NCBI GenBank assembly: GCA_900551295.1
Contig: URVJ01000005.1
Span: 1-64,000, forward strand
DNA: 64,000 nucleotides
Direction: 5' to 3'
Source: an uncultured Eubacteriales bacterium
GTDB lineage: Bacteria > Bacillota > Clostridia > Oscillospirales > CAG-382
Every line of letters starts with the position of its first letter. The stretch's first letter is position 1. The notes under the pieces were generated by a model that was not told the DNA's origin, did no database searches, and was given only the letters and a program-made list of their open reading frames with translations. A program made the translations under genes and the position numbers. Below, one piece after another: positions 43,994 through 52,426 of the stretch.

Positions 43994-45055
43994 ATGAATC
44001 AGTATTTGTATATAGCGATAGCCGTAGTGTGCGCATTTTGCATATCGGTATCGCTCACGCCCGTTATAAGAACTCTCGCGTACAGACTTAAAGTTACGGA
44101 TATACCCAAAGATAACCGCCGTATGCATACTAAAGAAATGCCGCTTATGGGCGGACTTGCAATATTCCTTGCGTTTGTGGTTACGACGCTTATTTTCTGC
44201 GAAATAGATAAGCGTGTAATAGGAATGCTTTTGGGCGCGGTATTTATCGTAGTTACGGGAATTATCGACGATAAATACGATATGAACGCATTTTTAAAGC
44301 TGTTTTTGCAGATAGTTGCTGCAGTTATAGCCGTGCTTTCTGGCATATCAATGGATCATCTGACATTTTTCGGAACGACGATTGATTTCGGACCTTTTTC
44401 CGGCGTTGTTTCGGTTATATGGATAGTTGCGCTTACCAACGCCATTAACCTTATCGACGGACTTGACGGACTTTCCTGCGGCGTTTCCACAATAGCGTCC
44501 GTTACGCTGTTTATATCGCTGCTGCATACCTATACTCCCGTAAACGTAATAATGATGATAGCTATTCTCGCAGGCTCGTGCATGGGATTTCTGCCGTTCA
44601 ATTTCAATCCCGCAAAGATATTCATGGGCGATACAGGAGCTTTGTTCTTAGGATATACAATGTCGGTGCTTTCGATACTCGGCTGCTTTAAATTCAATGC
44701 TATCGTATCTCTCTGGGTGCCGTTTCTTATATTTGCGCTGCCTATTGTCGATACGGCTTTCGCATTTACAAGAAGAATACTTCACGGACAAAGCCCGTTT
44801 ACCGCCGACCGCGGACATCTTCACCACAGACTTATAGACCGCGGCTTTGACCAGAAACACGCAGTGCTCATACTCTATGCCGTAAGCGGCATTTCCGGCA
44901 TCTCCGCGATTCTCATATCGATCGGTAACTTTTACGGCGGACTTGCCGTAATTGCCGTGGCGCTTGTAATACTCTATCTTAATATGCTTTATTCCTCCGA
45001 GAAAAAGGAGAATGATCCTGCTGCGGCAAAGAATACCGAAACGAACAATAAGTAA
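43994..45055 (+). CDS. Undecaprenyl-phosphate N-acetylaminosugar-1-phosphate transferase (TagO/WecA-like)
   Basis: 353-residue polytopic PNPT-family enzyme with about ten helices. Active-site motifs: GIIDDKYDMNAFLKL (Asp-Asp Mg site), NLIDGLDGLSCG, FMGDTGALFLGY and the cytoplasmic HLHHRLIDRG, whose HxHH form fits WecA/TagO better than MraY. It starts wall teichoic acid or polysaccharide synthesis by loading a GlcNAc-1-phosphate-type sugar on undecaprenyl phosphate. A Lys/Asn/Glu-rich tail ends the protein. Confidence 0.9.
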   Translation: MNQYLYIAIAVVCAFCISVSLTPVIRTLAYRLKVTDIPKDNRRMHTKEMPLMGGLAIFLAFVVTTLIFCEIDKRVIGMLLGAVFIVVTGIIDDKYDMNAFLKLFLQIVAAVIAVLSGISMDHLTFFGTTIDFGPFSGVVSVIWIVALTNAINLIDGLDGLSCGVSTIASVTLFISLLHTYTPVNVIMMIAILAGSCMGFLPFNFNPAKIFMGDTGALFLGYTMSVLSILGCFKFNAIVSLWVPFLIFALPIVDTAFAFTRRILHGQSPFTADRGHLHHRLIDRGFDQKHAVLILYAVSGISGISAILISIGNFYGGLAVIAVALVILYLNMLYSSEKKENDPAAAKNTETNNK

Positions 45056-45085
45056 TAACAACGCTCTTAATAAAAGGTGTCATTT

Positions 45086-45862
45086 ATGGATAAGTTGAAA
45101 AATATGCTTTTCGGCGCGCTTAACTTCCTTGTCGTGGTTTTGCTGCTGTGCGGAATAGTTTTCGGTCTGAATAAAATAGGCGTTTTCAGCTTTTCCGATT
45201 TTTTCAGAGAGCTTTTCGGGTTGCCCGAACGTCAGGTAAACGTCCTTCCGCATGACGACGGAAAGATTTATCAGAGCCTGTCCGACGGAAAAAGCGGTGA
45301 AGATGTTACCGTAAAGGTATCGCTTACACCCGAAAATGTGAAATCTCTTCTCGAAAGCGTAACGCTTGCCGACGATTATTACCAAGAGGCACAGTATACC
45401 GTTTTTGCGGGAAATTCCCAAAGCATTAGACGAAAAGCCGTGATACGCAGAACCGACGCACTTACAAGCATCTCTCTGTATGATGAGGCGGGTACGCTCT
45501 TTAAACGAATAGAGCAGCTTGAAAAAGGCGTAAGGGTTACGAATATTTCATCCGACGGCAACGAAACTTGGTCTGAATTTCCAGACGGCAGCATAAGTGC
45601 CGAACAGGAGAGCGGAGTAATAATGACGCACGCCGATTTCCTTGACGGAAATTTAAGCTCTCAGTTTGACGAGTCATCCTATTCAGTCGCATACAGCTCT
45701 TACGGAACGGTTATGCAGATAACCTTTGAAAAATCCGATGAAAAATATAAAAGAACGCAGAAATACTGGCTGTCACTCGATTACGGCGTAGTTGTAAGAG
45801 CCGAGTGTTACGAAAATGACAGCCTTGTATACCTGCTTGAAACACTTTCTCTGACAGAATAA
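45086..45862 (+). CDS. Single-pass membrane protein, unknown function
   Basis: 258 residues. One membrane helix near the N terminus (LNFLVVVLLLCGIVFGL) is followed by an outward-facing domain rich in beta-strands (YTVFAGNSQSIRRKAVIRR; KYWLSLDYGVVVRAECYEND). I do not recognise the family; the strand pattern recalls LolA/RseB-like folds only loosely. ATG at 45086 with AAAGGTGT upstream. It follows the TagO-like gene by 30 bases, so an envelope role is possible. It ends 8 bases from a convergent gene with no hairpin between. Confidence 0.72.
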   Translation: MDKLKNMLFGALNFLVVVLLLCGIVFGLNKIGVFSFSDFFRELFGLPERQVNVLPHDDGKIYQSLSDGKSGEDVTVKVSLTPENVKSLLESVTLADDYYQEAQYTVFAGNSQSIRRKAVIRRTDALTSISLYDEAGTLFKRIEQLEKGVRVTNISSDGNETWSEFPDGSISAEQESGVIMTHADFLDGNLSSQFDESSYSVAYSSYGTVMQITFEKSDEKYKRTQKYWLSLDYGVVVRAECYENDSLVYLLETLSLTE

Positions 45863-45870
45863 AGCTTTTG

Positions 45871-46260
45871 TCAGAACAGCAGCAGTACCGCAAGAAGTAT
45901 CGGAATTACAAAATCGCTGTTTGCGTCTTTGTCGCATATCATGAGAAATATAAGCAGAAGCAAAAGCAGATCGTCTGCTTCAATGTTTCCGAGTATCTTT
46001 TTGGAATTGCCGCATCTTTCCGTGCTTTTGCACCCTGTACATTCGAGCGCTTTTTGCTCGGTCTTGCAGTCCTGTGCGGGAGCGTTTTGCGAACTTTCAC
46101 TCTGATTCGGCACGGCGTACTGCGTACCTATGACTCTTGTCTGTTCTGCGGCATTTCTTCGCGCAAATTCTTCAAGAGACGGCCCTGCGTCAAAGCTTTG
46201 AACCGGAACATTTGCATTTTTCGCACATTGAGATGATGGCGCACATTCTTTTGAGTACAT
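45871..46260 (-). CDS. Small Cys-containing protein with Leu-rich C-terminal hairpin
   Basis: 129 residues. The N-terminal ~90 are polar with scattered Cys (KECAPSSQCAK; CTGCKSTERC). The C terminus is a leucine-rich pair of short hydrophobic runs split by charged residues (DDLLLLLLIFLMICDKD then DFVIPILLAVLLLF). Short clostridial proteins with DDLLLL-type ends are common beside sporulation or envelope genes, but no function is established to my knowledge. Third gene of a minus-strand trio. Confidence 0.6.
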   Translation of the reverse strand: MYSKECAPSSQCAKNANVPVQSFDAGPSLEEFARRNAAEQTRVIGTQYAVPNQSESSQNAPAQDCKTEQKALECTGCKSTERCGNSKKILGNIEADDLLLLLLIFLMICDKDANSDFVIPILLAVLLLF

Positions 46261-46294
46261 AAGATCGCTCCTTTTGCATTAATTGTTGTGCGGC

Positions 46295-46849
46295 TTATTT
46301 GCCCAACAGCCCCGAAGAACCCGTGTAGCTGTTTATAAGCTTTGCAATGTTCAGGGCTTTTACAAGACTGTCAACTTTTTGCTGACGGTCGTCCTTTAAA
46401 TAAGGTTTTATTGAGCGCAGGAGATTTGCACGTTCGTCGAAACTGTTGTGAGCCTCCGGCGCGTCAATAACTGCGCTTGCATTTATCGTGGGAACCGCAG
46501 CTTTGCTTTGTGACGGAGCATGCCCGTTGCTGCCGCCTAACATTTTTATGGCGTTTACAGCGGCGTTTAACGCCTCGGGATTTCCGCCTGCGCTTTGATT
46601 TGCGCCAGAGTTGTCCGATACGGAGTTTTCTTCTGAAAAATCCATGTTGTCCGTGTTTCTTGCGGTTTCCTGAACCGTGTTTTCGGTTTGATGGTTGCTT
46701 TGAGCGGCGGACGACGGATTTTCATCATTTTTTGCCGCGCTTGGATTTGCCGATAAAAGGCTCTTTGCTATTCCTGCAATGAGATTTAAGGTTTCGGGAT
46801 TTTGGAGCAGCGACGAGAGAATATCGCCGGAGTTTTCCATATCAGTCAC
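46295..46849 (-). CDS. Low-complexity protein with conserved helical ends, unknown function
   Basis: 184 residues. A short helical N terminus (LSSLLQNPETLNLIAGIAK) and a helical C terminus (LLRSIKPYLKDDRQQKVDSL, then VKALNIAKLI) flank a Ser/Asn/Ala/Gln-rich linker of about 110 residues. Bacterial genomes in this group carry similar 'KPYL-x-R' end motifs in unnamed proteins. Its start overlaps the end of the next upstream gene by 4 bases. No membrane segment. Confidence 0.6.
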   Translation of the reverse strand: MTDMENSGDILSSLLQNPETLNLIAGIAKSLLSANPSAAKNDENPSSAAQSNHQTENTVQETARNTDNMDFSEENSVSDNSGANQSAGGNPEALNAAVNAIKMLGGSNGHAPSQSKAAVPTINASAVIDAPEAHNSFDERANLLRSIKPYLKDDRQQKVDSLVKALNIAKLINSYTGSSGLLGK

Positions 46850-47100
46850 CTCTCGGGTTTTGAATTGTTCAGTTCAGCCGCGATTTTTTTCGCGTTTTCT
46901 GCGCCGAAAGTGTTTAAAAGAGAGTTTATCTGCTCTTGCGACAGTCCCGACGCAAGCCGCCTTAATGTCTGCATATCCGATAGCGCCGAAAGTATTTTTT
47001 TGCTGTCTGCGCCGGCAGCGACTGCGGCTGCGGTTATGCGCTTTTTCAGTTCTTCGTCATCAAGCTTCAACAGCTCGTCAATGTTGTTTTGTTGATTCAT
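46846..47100 (-). CDS. 84-residue helical protein, unknown function
   Basis: All-helical acidic/basic protein beginning MNQQNNIDELLKLDDEELKK, followed by ITAAAVAAGADSKKILSAL and a second helix pair. The sequence DDEELKKRI...AAGAD...ILSALSDMQTLRRLASGLSQEQI suggests a small protein-interaction bundle. First gene of the trio with 46295-46849 and 45871-46260. The final three codons overlap the next gene. Confidence 0.6.
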   Translation of the reverse strand: MNQQNNIDELLKLDDEELKKRITAAAVAAGADSKKILSALSDMQTLRRLASGLSQEQINSLLNTFGAENAKKIAAELNNSKPER

Positions 47101-47195
47101 ATCATATCAGCCGATCCTTTCTTGTGCTTTTAGTCTATAATATGCTTAAAGCGTCTCAAATGTTACCGTAATGATATTATTTTGGAGGATATAGA

Positions 47196-47699
47196 GTGAA
47201 AATTTTTGTTTTTTCCGATTCACACGGCAGTATCGGTAAAATGCAGGACATTATATCGCGTTCGAGAATGACTGCCGACCTTGTTATACATCTCGGAGAT
47301 AATGTTTCGGATATACAGGAAATCAGAAATATGTATCCTCAGATTGCATTTTTGTATGTCAAAGGAAACTGCGACGTTTTCGGACTTGCGTCCGGTGCCC
47401 CCGTCGAATACAGCGTAACGCTTGAAAATAAGCGCTTTTATCTTACGCACGGACACCTTAAAGGCGTAAAAAGCGGAGAGCTTTTCGGACTTGAATACGA
47501 TGCCGCACGCAATAAATACGACGTTGTGCTTTACGGACACACGCATATAGCGCACTTTGAGCAAAAGAACGGAGTATACTATTTCAACCCCGGCAGTATT
47601 TCGCGTCCGCGTGACGGTTCGGGAGGAACATACGGAGTCATTGATCTGACACCGCAGAATATAGACTTTAAAATCATAGATACGGAGGAAAAGTTATGA
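47196..47699 (+). CDS. YfcE/MJ0936-type metallophosphoesterase
   Basis: 167-residue calcineurin-like phosphoesterase. All metal motifs are present: VFSDSHGSIGKM, IHLGDNVSDI, VKGNCDVFG, LTHGHLKG and YGHTHIAHF. Family members hydrolyse phosphodiesters; the physiological substrate is generally unknown. In many genomes the gene follows rph/rdgB, not so here. Overlaps the next start by 4 bases. Confidence 0.92.
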   Translation: MKIFVFSDSHGSIGKMQDIISRSRMTADLVIHLGDNVSDIQEIRNMYPQIAFLYVKGNCDVFGLASGAPVEYSVTLENKRFYLTHGHLKGVKSGELFGLEYDAARNKYDVVLYGHTHIAHFEQKNGVYYFNPGSISRPRDGSGGTYGVIDLTPQNIDFKIIDTEEKL

Positions 47700-48211
47700 C
47701 CTACAGACCTGTCTCAAATTCAAAGACGGCGAAAAATATATGCTTTATAGGCGCAATAACCGCGGTAGTTCTGTTTCTTGTGTCGGGCTATGTTCCGAGA
47801 TTTGCTTTTGTCTATCAGATAACGGCGCTTGTTCTTGCGGTTGTCAGCGTTGAAATGTATATGAAGTATGTCGGCAGTGATTATGTTTACGAGGCTGCGG
47901 ATAGGTCGTTAAAGGTCTATAAGGTAACGGGGAAAAAGAGCCTTTGCGTGTGCAGCCTTGATTATGAGGCGTCATTGAGCCGTGTTATAAGCTCGGAAGA
48001 ATATCTGAGCCAAAAGGGAAAATACCCAAAAACAAATTTTAACGTAAACTATGCAAAAAATCTTTCCCCAAAGCAGTACAGCGTGTACTTTTTTGAATTC
48101 AACGGCAAAAAATCCATGATGAAATTTGAACCCGATAAGGTTTTTACGGATTACGTAAATGAGAAAATAGATAACGCAATGAAAAATAAAGATGAAAGTG
48201 TGAATGTGTAA
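47696..48211 (+). CDS. Two-TM membrane protein, unknown function
   Basis: 171 residues. Two adjacent membrane helices (ICFIGAITAVVLFLVSGYVP and FAFVYQITALVLAVVSVEMY, about 15-62) form a hairpin, followed by a cytoplasmic domain with beta-strands (DYVYEAADRSLKVYKVTG; KSMMKFEPDKVFTDYV). It resembles PH-like or DUF-type bacterial membrane proteins in layout only. Coupled to the phosphoesterase gene upstream and 2 bases from thiI. Confidence 0.7.
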   Translation: MTYRPVSNSKTAKNICFIGAITAVVLFLVSGYVPRFAFVYQITALVLAVVSVEMYMKYVGSDYVYEAADRSLKVYKVTGKKSLCVCSLDYEASLSRVISSEEYLSQKGKYPKTNFNVNYAKNLSPKQYSVYFFEFNGKKSMMKFEPDKVFTDYVNEKIDNAMKNKDESVNV

Positions 48212-48213
48212 AA

Positions 48214-49401
48214 ATGGAAAACAGTTTTAATGAAGTTCTGCTCTTAAAATTCGGCGAGGTCGTCCTTAAAGGACTTAACCGCCAGTATTTTGAGGGTATA
48301 ATGATAAAGGACGCCGTGTCAAGGCTCAAAAAGCTCGGAAAATACAAGGTCGAGAGCATACAGTCCGTGCTTTATGTCACTCCGCTCGATACAGATGCTG
48401 CGGATAACTTCGACAAAGCGCTCATACAGTGTACGAGAGTATTCGGAATAACCGGTGTAAGCCGTGCGCTGCGCGTCGAAAAGGATATGGAGAAAATAAA
48501 GAAAGCTGTGGTTGACTATTCAGTAGGCGAGCTTAAAAAGCATGACACTTTCAAGGTGGAGGCAAAGCGTTCGGATAAGAAATTTCCGCTTAAATCTCCT
48601 GAAATTGCTGCCGAGTGCGGCGGCGCGATACTTTCGGCGTGTCCGAAACTTGCGGTTGATGTAAAACAGCCGCAGAAAACCGTAAGGGTTGAGATAAGAA
48701 GCGAGTACGCATATATTCATCATAAGACATTTGAAGGCGCAGGCGGTATGCCTCTCGGAAGTGCAGGAAAGGGACTTCTTCTGCTGTCGGGCGGTATTGA
48801 CAGCCCCGTTGCGGGATATATGTGCGCAAAGCGCGGCGTAACGCTTGAGGCGCTGCACTTTGAAAGCTATCCTTATACAAGCACGCAGGCTCTCGAAAAG
48901 GTAGCCGAACTTGCAGGCGCTATGGAGGAATACTGCGGCAAAGTCAGACTTGAAGTTATAAGCGTTACCGAAATACAGGAACAAATCAAGAAAAACTGCC
49001 GAGAGGAATACTTTACGCTTATCTTGCGCAGATTTATGATGAAACTTGCCGAGATGACGGCGCAACATTTCAAGTGCCGCGCCGTAATTACCGGTGAAAG
49101 CCTCGGACAGGTTGCAAGCCAGACCATGGGCGCGCTCTGCGTGACTGATCTTGCCGTTTCGACGCTCCCTGTATACAGACCGCTTATCGCAATGGATAAA
49201 GAGGATATAGTCAAAATATCCCGTAAGATCGGCACATTTGATATTTCCATACTGCCGTATGAGGACTGCTGCACGGTGTTTACACCCAAGCACCCCGTAA
49301 CTAACCCTGTACTCGAAAATATACTAGCCGAAGAACAGAAACTCGATGTGGAAGGGCTGCTTGAACGCGCATTCAGATCGAGAAAAGAAATAACCGAATA
49401 A
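48214..49401 (+). CDS. thiI: tRNA 4-thiouridine synthetase ThiI
   Basis: 395-residue ThiI for s4U8 in tRNA and thiamine thiazole. N-terminal ferredoxin-like/THUMP domain (about 1-165), then the PP-loop ATPase with LLLSGGIDSPVAGYMC (about 190-205) and ALHFESYPYTS. There is no C-terminal rhodanese domain, as in other Firmicutes, so sulfur should come from a dedicated Cys desulfurase (NifZ type), which is not in this window. Confidence 0.95.
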   Translation: MENSFNEVLLLKFGEVVLKGLNRQYFEGIMIKDAVSRLKKLGKYKVESIQSVLYVTPLDTDAADNFDKALIQCTRVFGITGVSRALRVEKDMEKIKKAVVDYSVGELKKHDTFKVEAKRSDKKFPLKSPEIAAECGGAILSACPKLAVDVKQPQKTVRVEIRSEYAYIHHKTFEGAGGMPLGSAGKGLLLLSGGIDSPVAGYMCAKRGVTLEALHFESYPYTSTQALEKVAELAGAMEEYCGKVRLEVISVTEIQEQIKKNCREEYFTLILRRFMMKLAEMTAQHFKCRAVITGESLGQVASQTMGALCVTDLAVSTLPVYRPLIAMDKEDIVKISRKIGTFDISILPYEDCCTVFTPKHPVTNPVLENILAEEQKLDVEGLLERAFRSRKEITE

Positions 49402-49432
49402 TTTTATACTTATATAAAGAGGGTGCATCAGA

Positions 49433-50680
49433 TTGACCGCCGAAATTCTCTGCGTCGGAACAGAACTGCTTATAGGAGATATAGTTAATACAAATGCCGC
49501 TTATATTTCAAAGGTGTTGTCTTATCACGGCATAGATGTGCTGCATCATACCGTCTGCGGAGATAATTCAAAACGCCTTGAACAATGTTTTAAAACGGCA
49601 CTTGAAAGAAACGATATAGTCGTAACCACAGGCGGACTCGGCCCGACGTATGATGACATAACAAAAAAAGTCTGCGCAGATACTATGATTCTTGAACTTG
49701 TAACCGATGAAAACATTGTAAAGGCGCTGAAAGACTATTTTGAGCGTTCGGGACGCGTTATGACGGAAAATAATCTGCTCCAGGCACTTGTTCCCGAAGG
49801 CGCAAAGGTTTTCCTTAATAACCACGGTACAGCGCCGGGACTTTGTATTGAAAAGAACGGCAAAACCGTTGTAATGATGCCGGGACCTCCTCGCGAAATG
49901 AAACCTATGCTTGATGAGCAGATAATGCCGTATCTTTCAAAGTATACCGATCATGTGCTTTATTCTTCTAATATCAACATTTTCGGTATGGGTGAGTCGA
50001 GCGTAGATCAGAAACTGCATGAAATGATGCAAAGCTTTACAAACCCGACGGTAGCTCCGTATATAGACGATGGGGAAGTGCGTCTGCGCGTTACGGCGAG
50101 CGCCGAAAACCCTGAAATGGCTCATGAACTTGTAAATGACGTTGTCAAGAAGATTTCGGACACACTCGGAAACTGTGTTTACGGCGTTGACAGCGGCGGA
50201 CTTCAGTATACGCTTGTCGAAAAGCTGCGTGAAAAAAAACTTTCCGCAGCCTGTGCTGAATCTTGTACGGGAGGACTTCTGTCGTCCATGATAACCGACG
50301 TTCCGGGTTCAAGCGAGGTGTTCGGATACGGCGTATGTACGTATGCAAATGAGGCAAAGATCAAACTTCTCGGCGTAAAACCCGAAACACTCGAAAAGTA
50401 CGGCGCGGTTTCTGAACAGACTGCCTGCGAAATGGCAGACGGCGTAAGAAAACTTTCGGGCGCGGATATTGCGCTTTCTCTTACGGGGCTTGCAGGTCCC
50501 GGAGGAGCAGTGCCCGGTAAACCCGTCGGACTTGTCTGGCTCGGCGTAAGCACGGCGAAAAAGACGTATGCAAAAAAGCTTTTGCTTGCACAGCATAATA
50601 AACCCGACAGAGCGTTTATACGAAAACTTGCCGCAAAAAACGCACTAAAAACAGCGCTTGACGAAGCGTCGGAAATGTAA
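49433..50680 (+). CDS. cinA: CinA family protein (NMN deamidase/ADP-ribose pyrophosphatase type)
   Basis: 415-residue two-domain CinA. The MoaB/MogA-like N domain (AEILCVGTELLIGDIVNTN; VVTTGGLGPTYDD; VVMMPGPPREMKPM) is joined to the C-terminal PncC-like domain (ACAESCTGGLLSSMITDVPG; SLTGLAGPGGA). The start is TTG at 49433, preceded by GAGGGTG; no ATG with a ribosome site fits. Part of a run thiI-cinA. Confidence 0.93.
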   Translation: MTAEILCVGTELLIGDIVNTNAAYISKVLSYHGIDVLHHTVCGDNSKRLEQCFKTALERNDIVVTTGGLGPTYDDITKKVCADTMILELVTDENIVKALKDYFERSGRVMTENNLLQALVPEGAKVFLNNHGTAPGLCIEKNGKTVVMMPGPPREMKPMLDEQIMPYLSKYTDHVLYSSNINIFGMGESSVDQKLHEMMQSFTNPTVAPYIDDGEVRLRVTASAENPEMAHELVNDVVKKISDTLGNCVYGVDSGGLQYTLVEKLREKKLSAACAESCTGGLLSSMITDVPGSSEVFGYGVCTYANEAKIKLLGVKPETLEKYGAVSEQTACEMADGVRKLSGADIALSLTGLAGPGGAVPGKPVGLVWLGVSTAKKTYAKKLLLAQHNKPDRAFIRKLAAKNALKTALDEASEM

Positions 50681-50689
50681 GGAAAGACC

Positions 50690-52324
50690 ATGACGGAACT
50701 CACAAAAATGCTCTCGGAGCTTTCAAAACTCGATATAATCAAAATTACGCTTTCCGATCCGCGAAAAAAAGACGCGGCAGGCGTTTTGAAATGTACCGTA
50801 AAACCTGTTGTGCTCAAAAACAGGCGTATGTTTCAGTTCGAGAGTTTTACGCAAAAACAGGCTTTTCATAAGAACATAGCTCCCGAAGAAATTTGTGCAG
50901 AACTTGAAACTTTGCTTACGGATACTTTTCGTCAGGCTCAGATCTTTACGCCGGAATATATTTACGGACTTAAAATTACATCAAAAGGAAAACTTCTTCA
51001 TAACAGAACCGCGAATACCGCAAAGGTTAAGAGTTCTGCCGACAATGGCAATAACCGTGCAAAGAATTATATTATAGACATTGAAAACGCGCCGCCCGTG
51101 CTGCACGAACTCGGAATTATATCAAATGATGGTAAAATCGTAAGTTCAAAATATGATAAATTCCGTCAGATATGCCGATTTGCAGAGATAATTAACGACG
51201 CCGTGTCGGGTGATAAAAGAGAATGTTTCAATATTGTCGATTTCGGCTGCGGAAAGTCGTATCTTACATTTGTGGTTTATCATTACATCACGGAAATTCT
51301 CGGCGCAAAAGCAAAGATCACCGGGCTTGACTTAAAGAGCGACGTTATCGAAAACTGTAATAAGCTTTCGGAAAAGTACGGCATTTCGGACAATGTAAAA
51401 TTCCTTTGCATGGACGTAAAAGACTATATTCCCGATGATAAAGTCGATATGGTGATCGCACTTCATGCCTGCGACATTGCAACGGACTACGCGCTGTTCA
51501 ACGCATATCTCTGGCAGGCGGATTATATTTTTTCAGCCCCATGCTGTCAGCATGAAATGAATTCCGTTATGAAAACTCAAAACTTTTCGCTGCTTTCGGA
51601 CTACGGACTTCTAAAGGAGCGTTTCTGCGCACTGTCAACCGACGCGCTGCGCTGTAAAATTCTTACGTCGCTCGGATATAAGACGGATATACTGGAATTT
51701 GTGGATGCGGAAATATCACCTAAAAATCTGCTTATCCGTGCTGTCAGGACTACAAAGATAACACGTGAAAAACGTGAGCTTATCCGCACACAGATAAAGA
51801 CATTTGACAATGAGTTCACGCGGCCGCTTTGCCTTGAGAGAATGTCGGAGGAAAAATATAAGTCTGTGACCGGCAAAAGCTCCGATAAAATTCTGTTTCT
51901 CGAAACAGGCAAGGCGAGTATGCTCATAAAGGACGCAATGACCGTGAGAAAGGCTGTTTTCGGCAAAGAACAGAATTATATTTACGGCTCGTCGCGCGAT
52001 AAGGACGACGAAACGGCATGGATTGCAAATATCTATGACGGTAATAAGACCGTTTCAACTTCGCGTATGATTTTTACGGAAAATAAAAACGCAAGACTTC
52101 TCGGAAAAATCGCTGTTCTGCCCGAATACCGCAGCGAAGGACTCGGAAAGATCATGCTCACGGAGCTTATTTGCATCGCAAAATCGGAAAACGTCCGAAT
52201 GCTCTATGTAAATGCGCAGACGCACGCGGTTCCGTTTTATAAAAAGCTCGGATTTGATGTCTGCGGAAATGAGTATGTCGAAGAAAATATTCCAATGGTA
52301 AAAATGCGTCTTGTACTTTCGTAA
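50690..52324 (+). CDS. Methyltransferase (METTL25-like) fused to GNAT acetyltransferase
   Basis: 544-residue protein with two enzymes. Residues ~1-150 are an unassigned N domain; ~150-345 form a SAM methyltransferase of the Methyltransf_32 type (IVDFGCGKSYLTFVVYHY, FLCMDVKDYI, ALHACDIATDYALF, SAPCCQHEM). Residues ~400-544 form a GNAT acetyltransferase (LLGKIAVLPEYRSEGLGKIM with the acetyl-CoA R-x2-G-x-G core, VNAQTHAVPFYKKLGF). The methyltransferase alone is widespread in Firmicutes and has no firm substrate; fusion to GNAT is unusual. It follows cinA by 9 bases. Confidence 0.82.
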   Translation: MTELTKMLSELSKLDIIKITLSDPRKKDAAGVLKCTVKPVVLKNRRMFQFESFTQKQAFHKNIAPEEICAELETLLTDTFRQAQIFTPEYIYGLKITSKGKLLHNRTANTAKVKSSADNGNNRAKNYIIDIENAPPVLHELGIISNDGKIVSSKYDKFRQICRFAEIINDAVSGDKRECFNIVDFGCGKSYLTFVVYHYITEILGAKAKITGLDLKSDVIENCNKLSEKYGISDNVKFLCMDVKDYIPDDKVDMVIALHACDIATDYALFNAYLWQADYIFSAPCCQHEMNSVMKTQNFSLLSDYGLLKERFCALSTDALRCKILTSLGYKTDILEFVDAEISPKNLLIRAVRTTKITREKRELIRTQIKTFDNEFTRPLCLERMSEEKYKSVTGKSSDKILFLETGKASMLIKDAMTVRKAVFGKEQNYIYGSSRDKDDETAWIANIYDGNKTVSTSRMIFTENKNARLLGKIAVLPEYRSEGLGKIMLTELICIAKSENVRMLYVNAQTHAVPFYKKLGFDVCGNEYVEENIPMVKMRLVLS

Positions 52325-52362
52325 AAATGACGGAAAACACATATTTCACAATAAAAAACACA

Positions 52363-52391
52363 TTGTAATACCGCTTCTTATATGCTAAAAT
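52363..52391 (+). promoter_or_regulatory. Promoter of the glycoside-hydrolase-like gene
   Basis: -35 TTGTAA (52363-52368), 17-bp spacer, -10 TAAAAT (52386-52391). Confidence 0.6.
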
Positions 52392-52426
52392 ATACTAAAA
52401 ATTAAGCTGTAAGGAGCGGTAAATTT

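Noticed and set aside
51757..51772. Second parS-like site with ACACGTGAAA core
   Set aside because: About 11 of 16 matches, asymmetric, inside a coding region.
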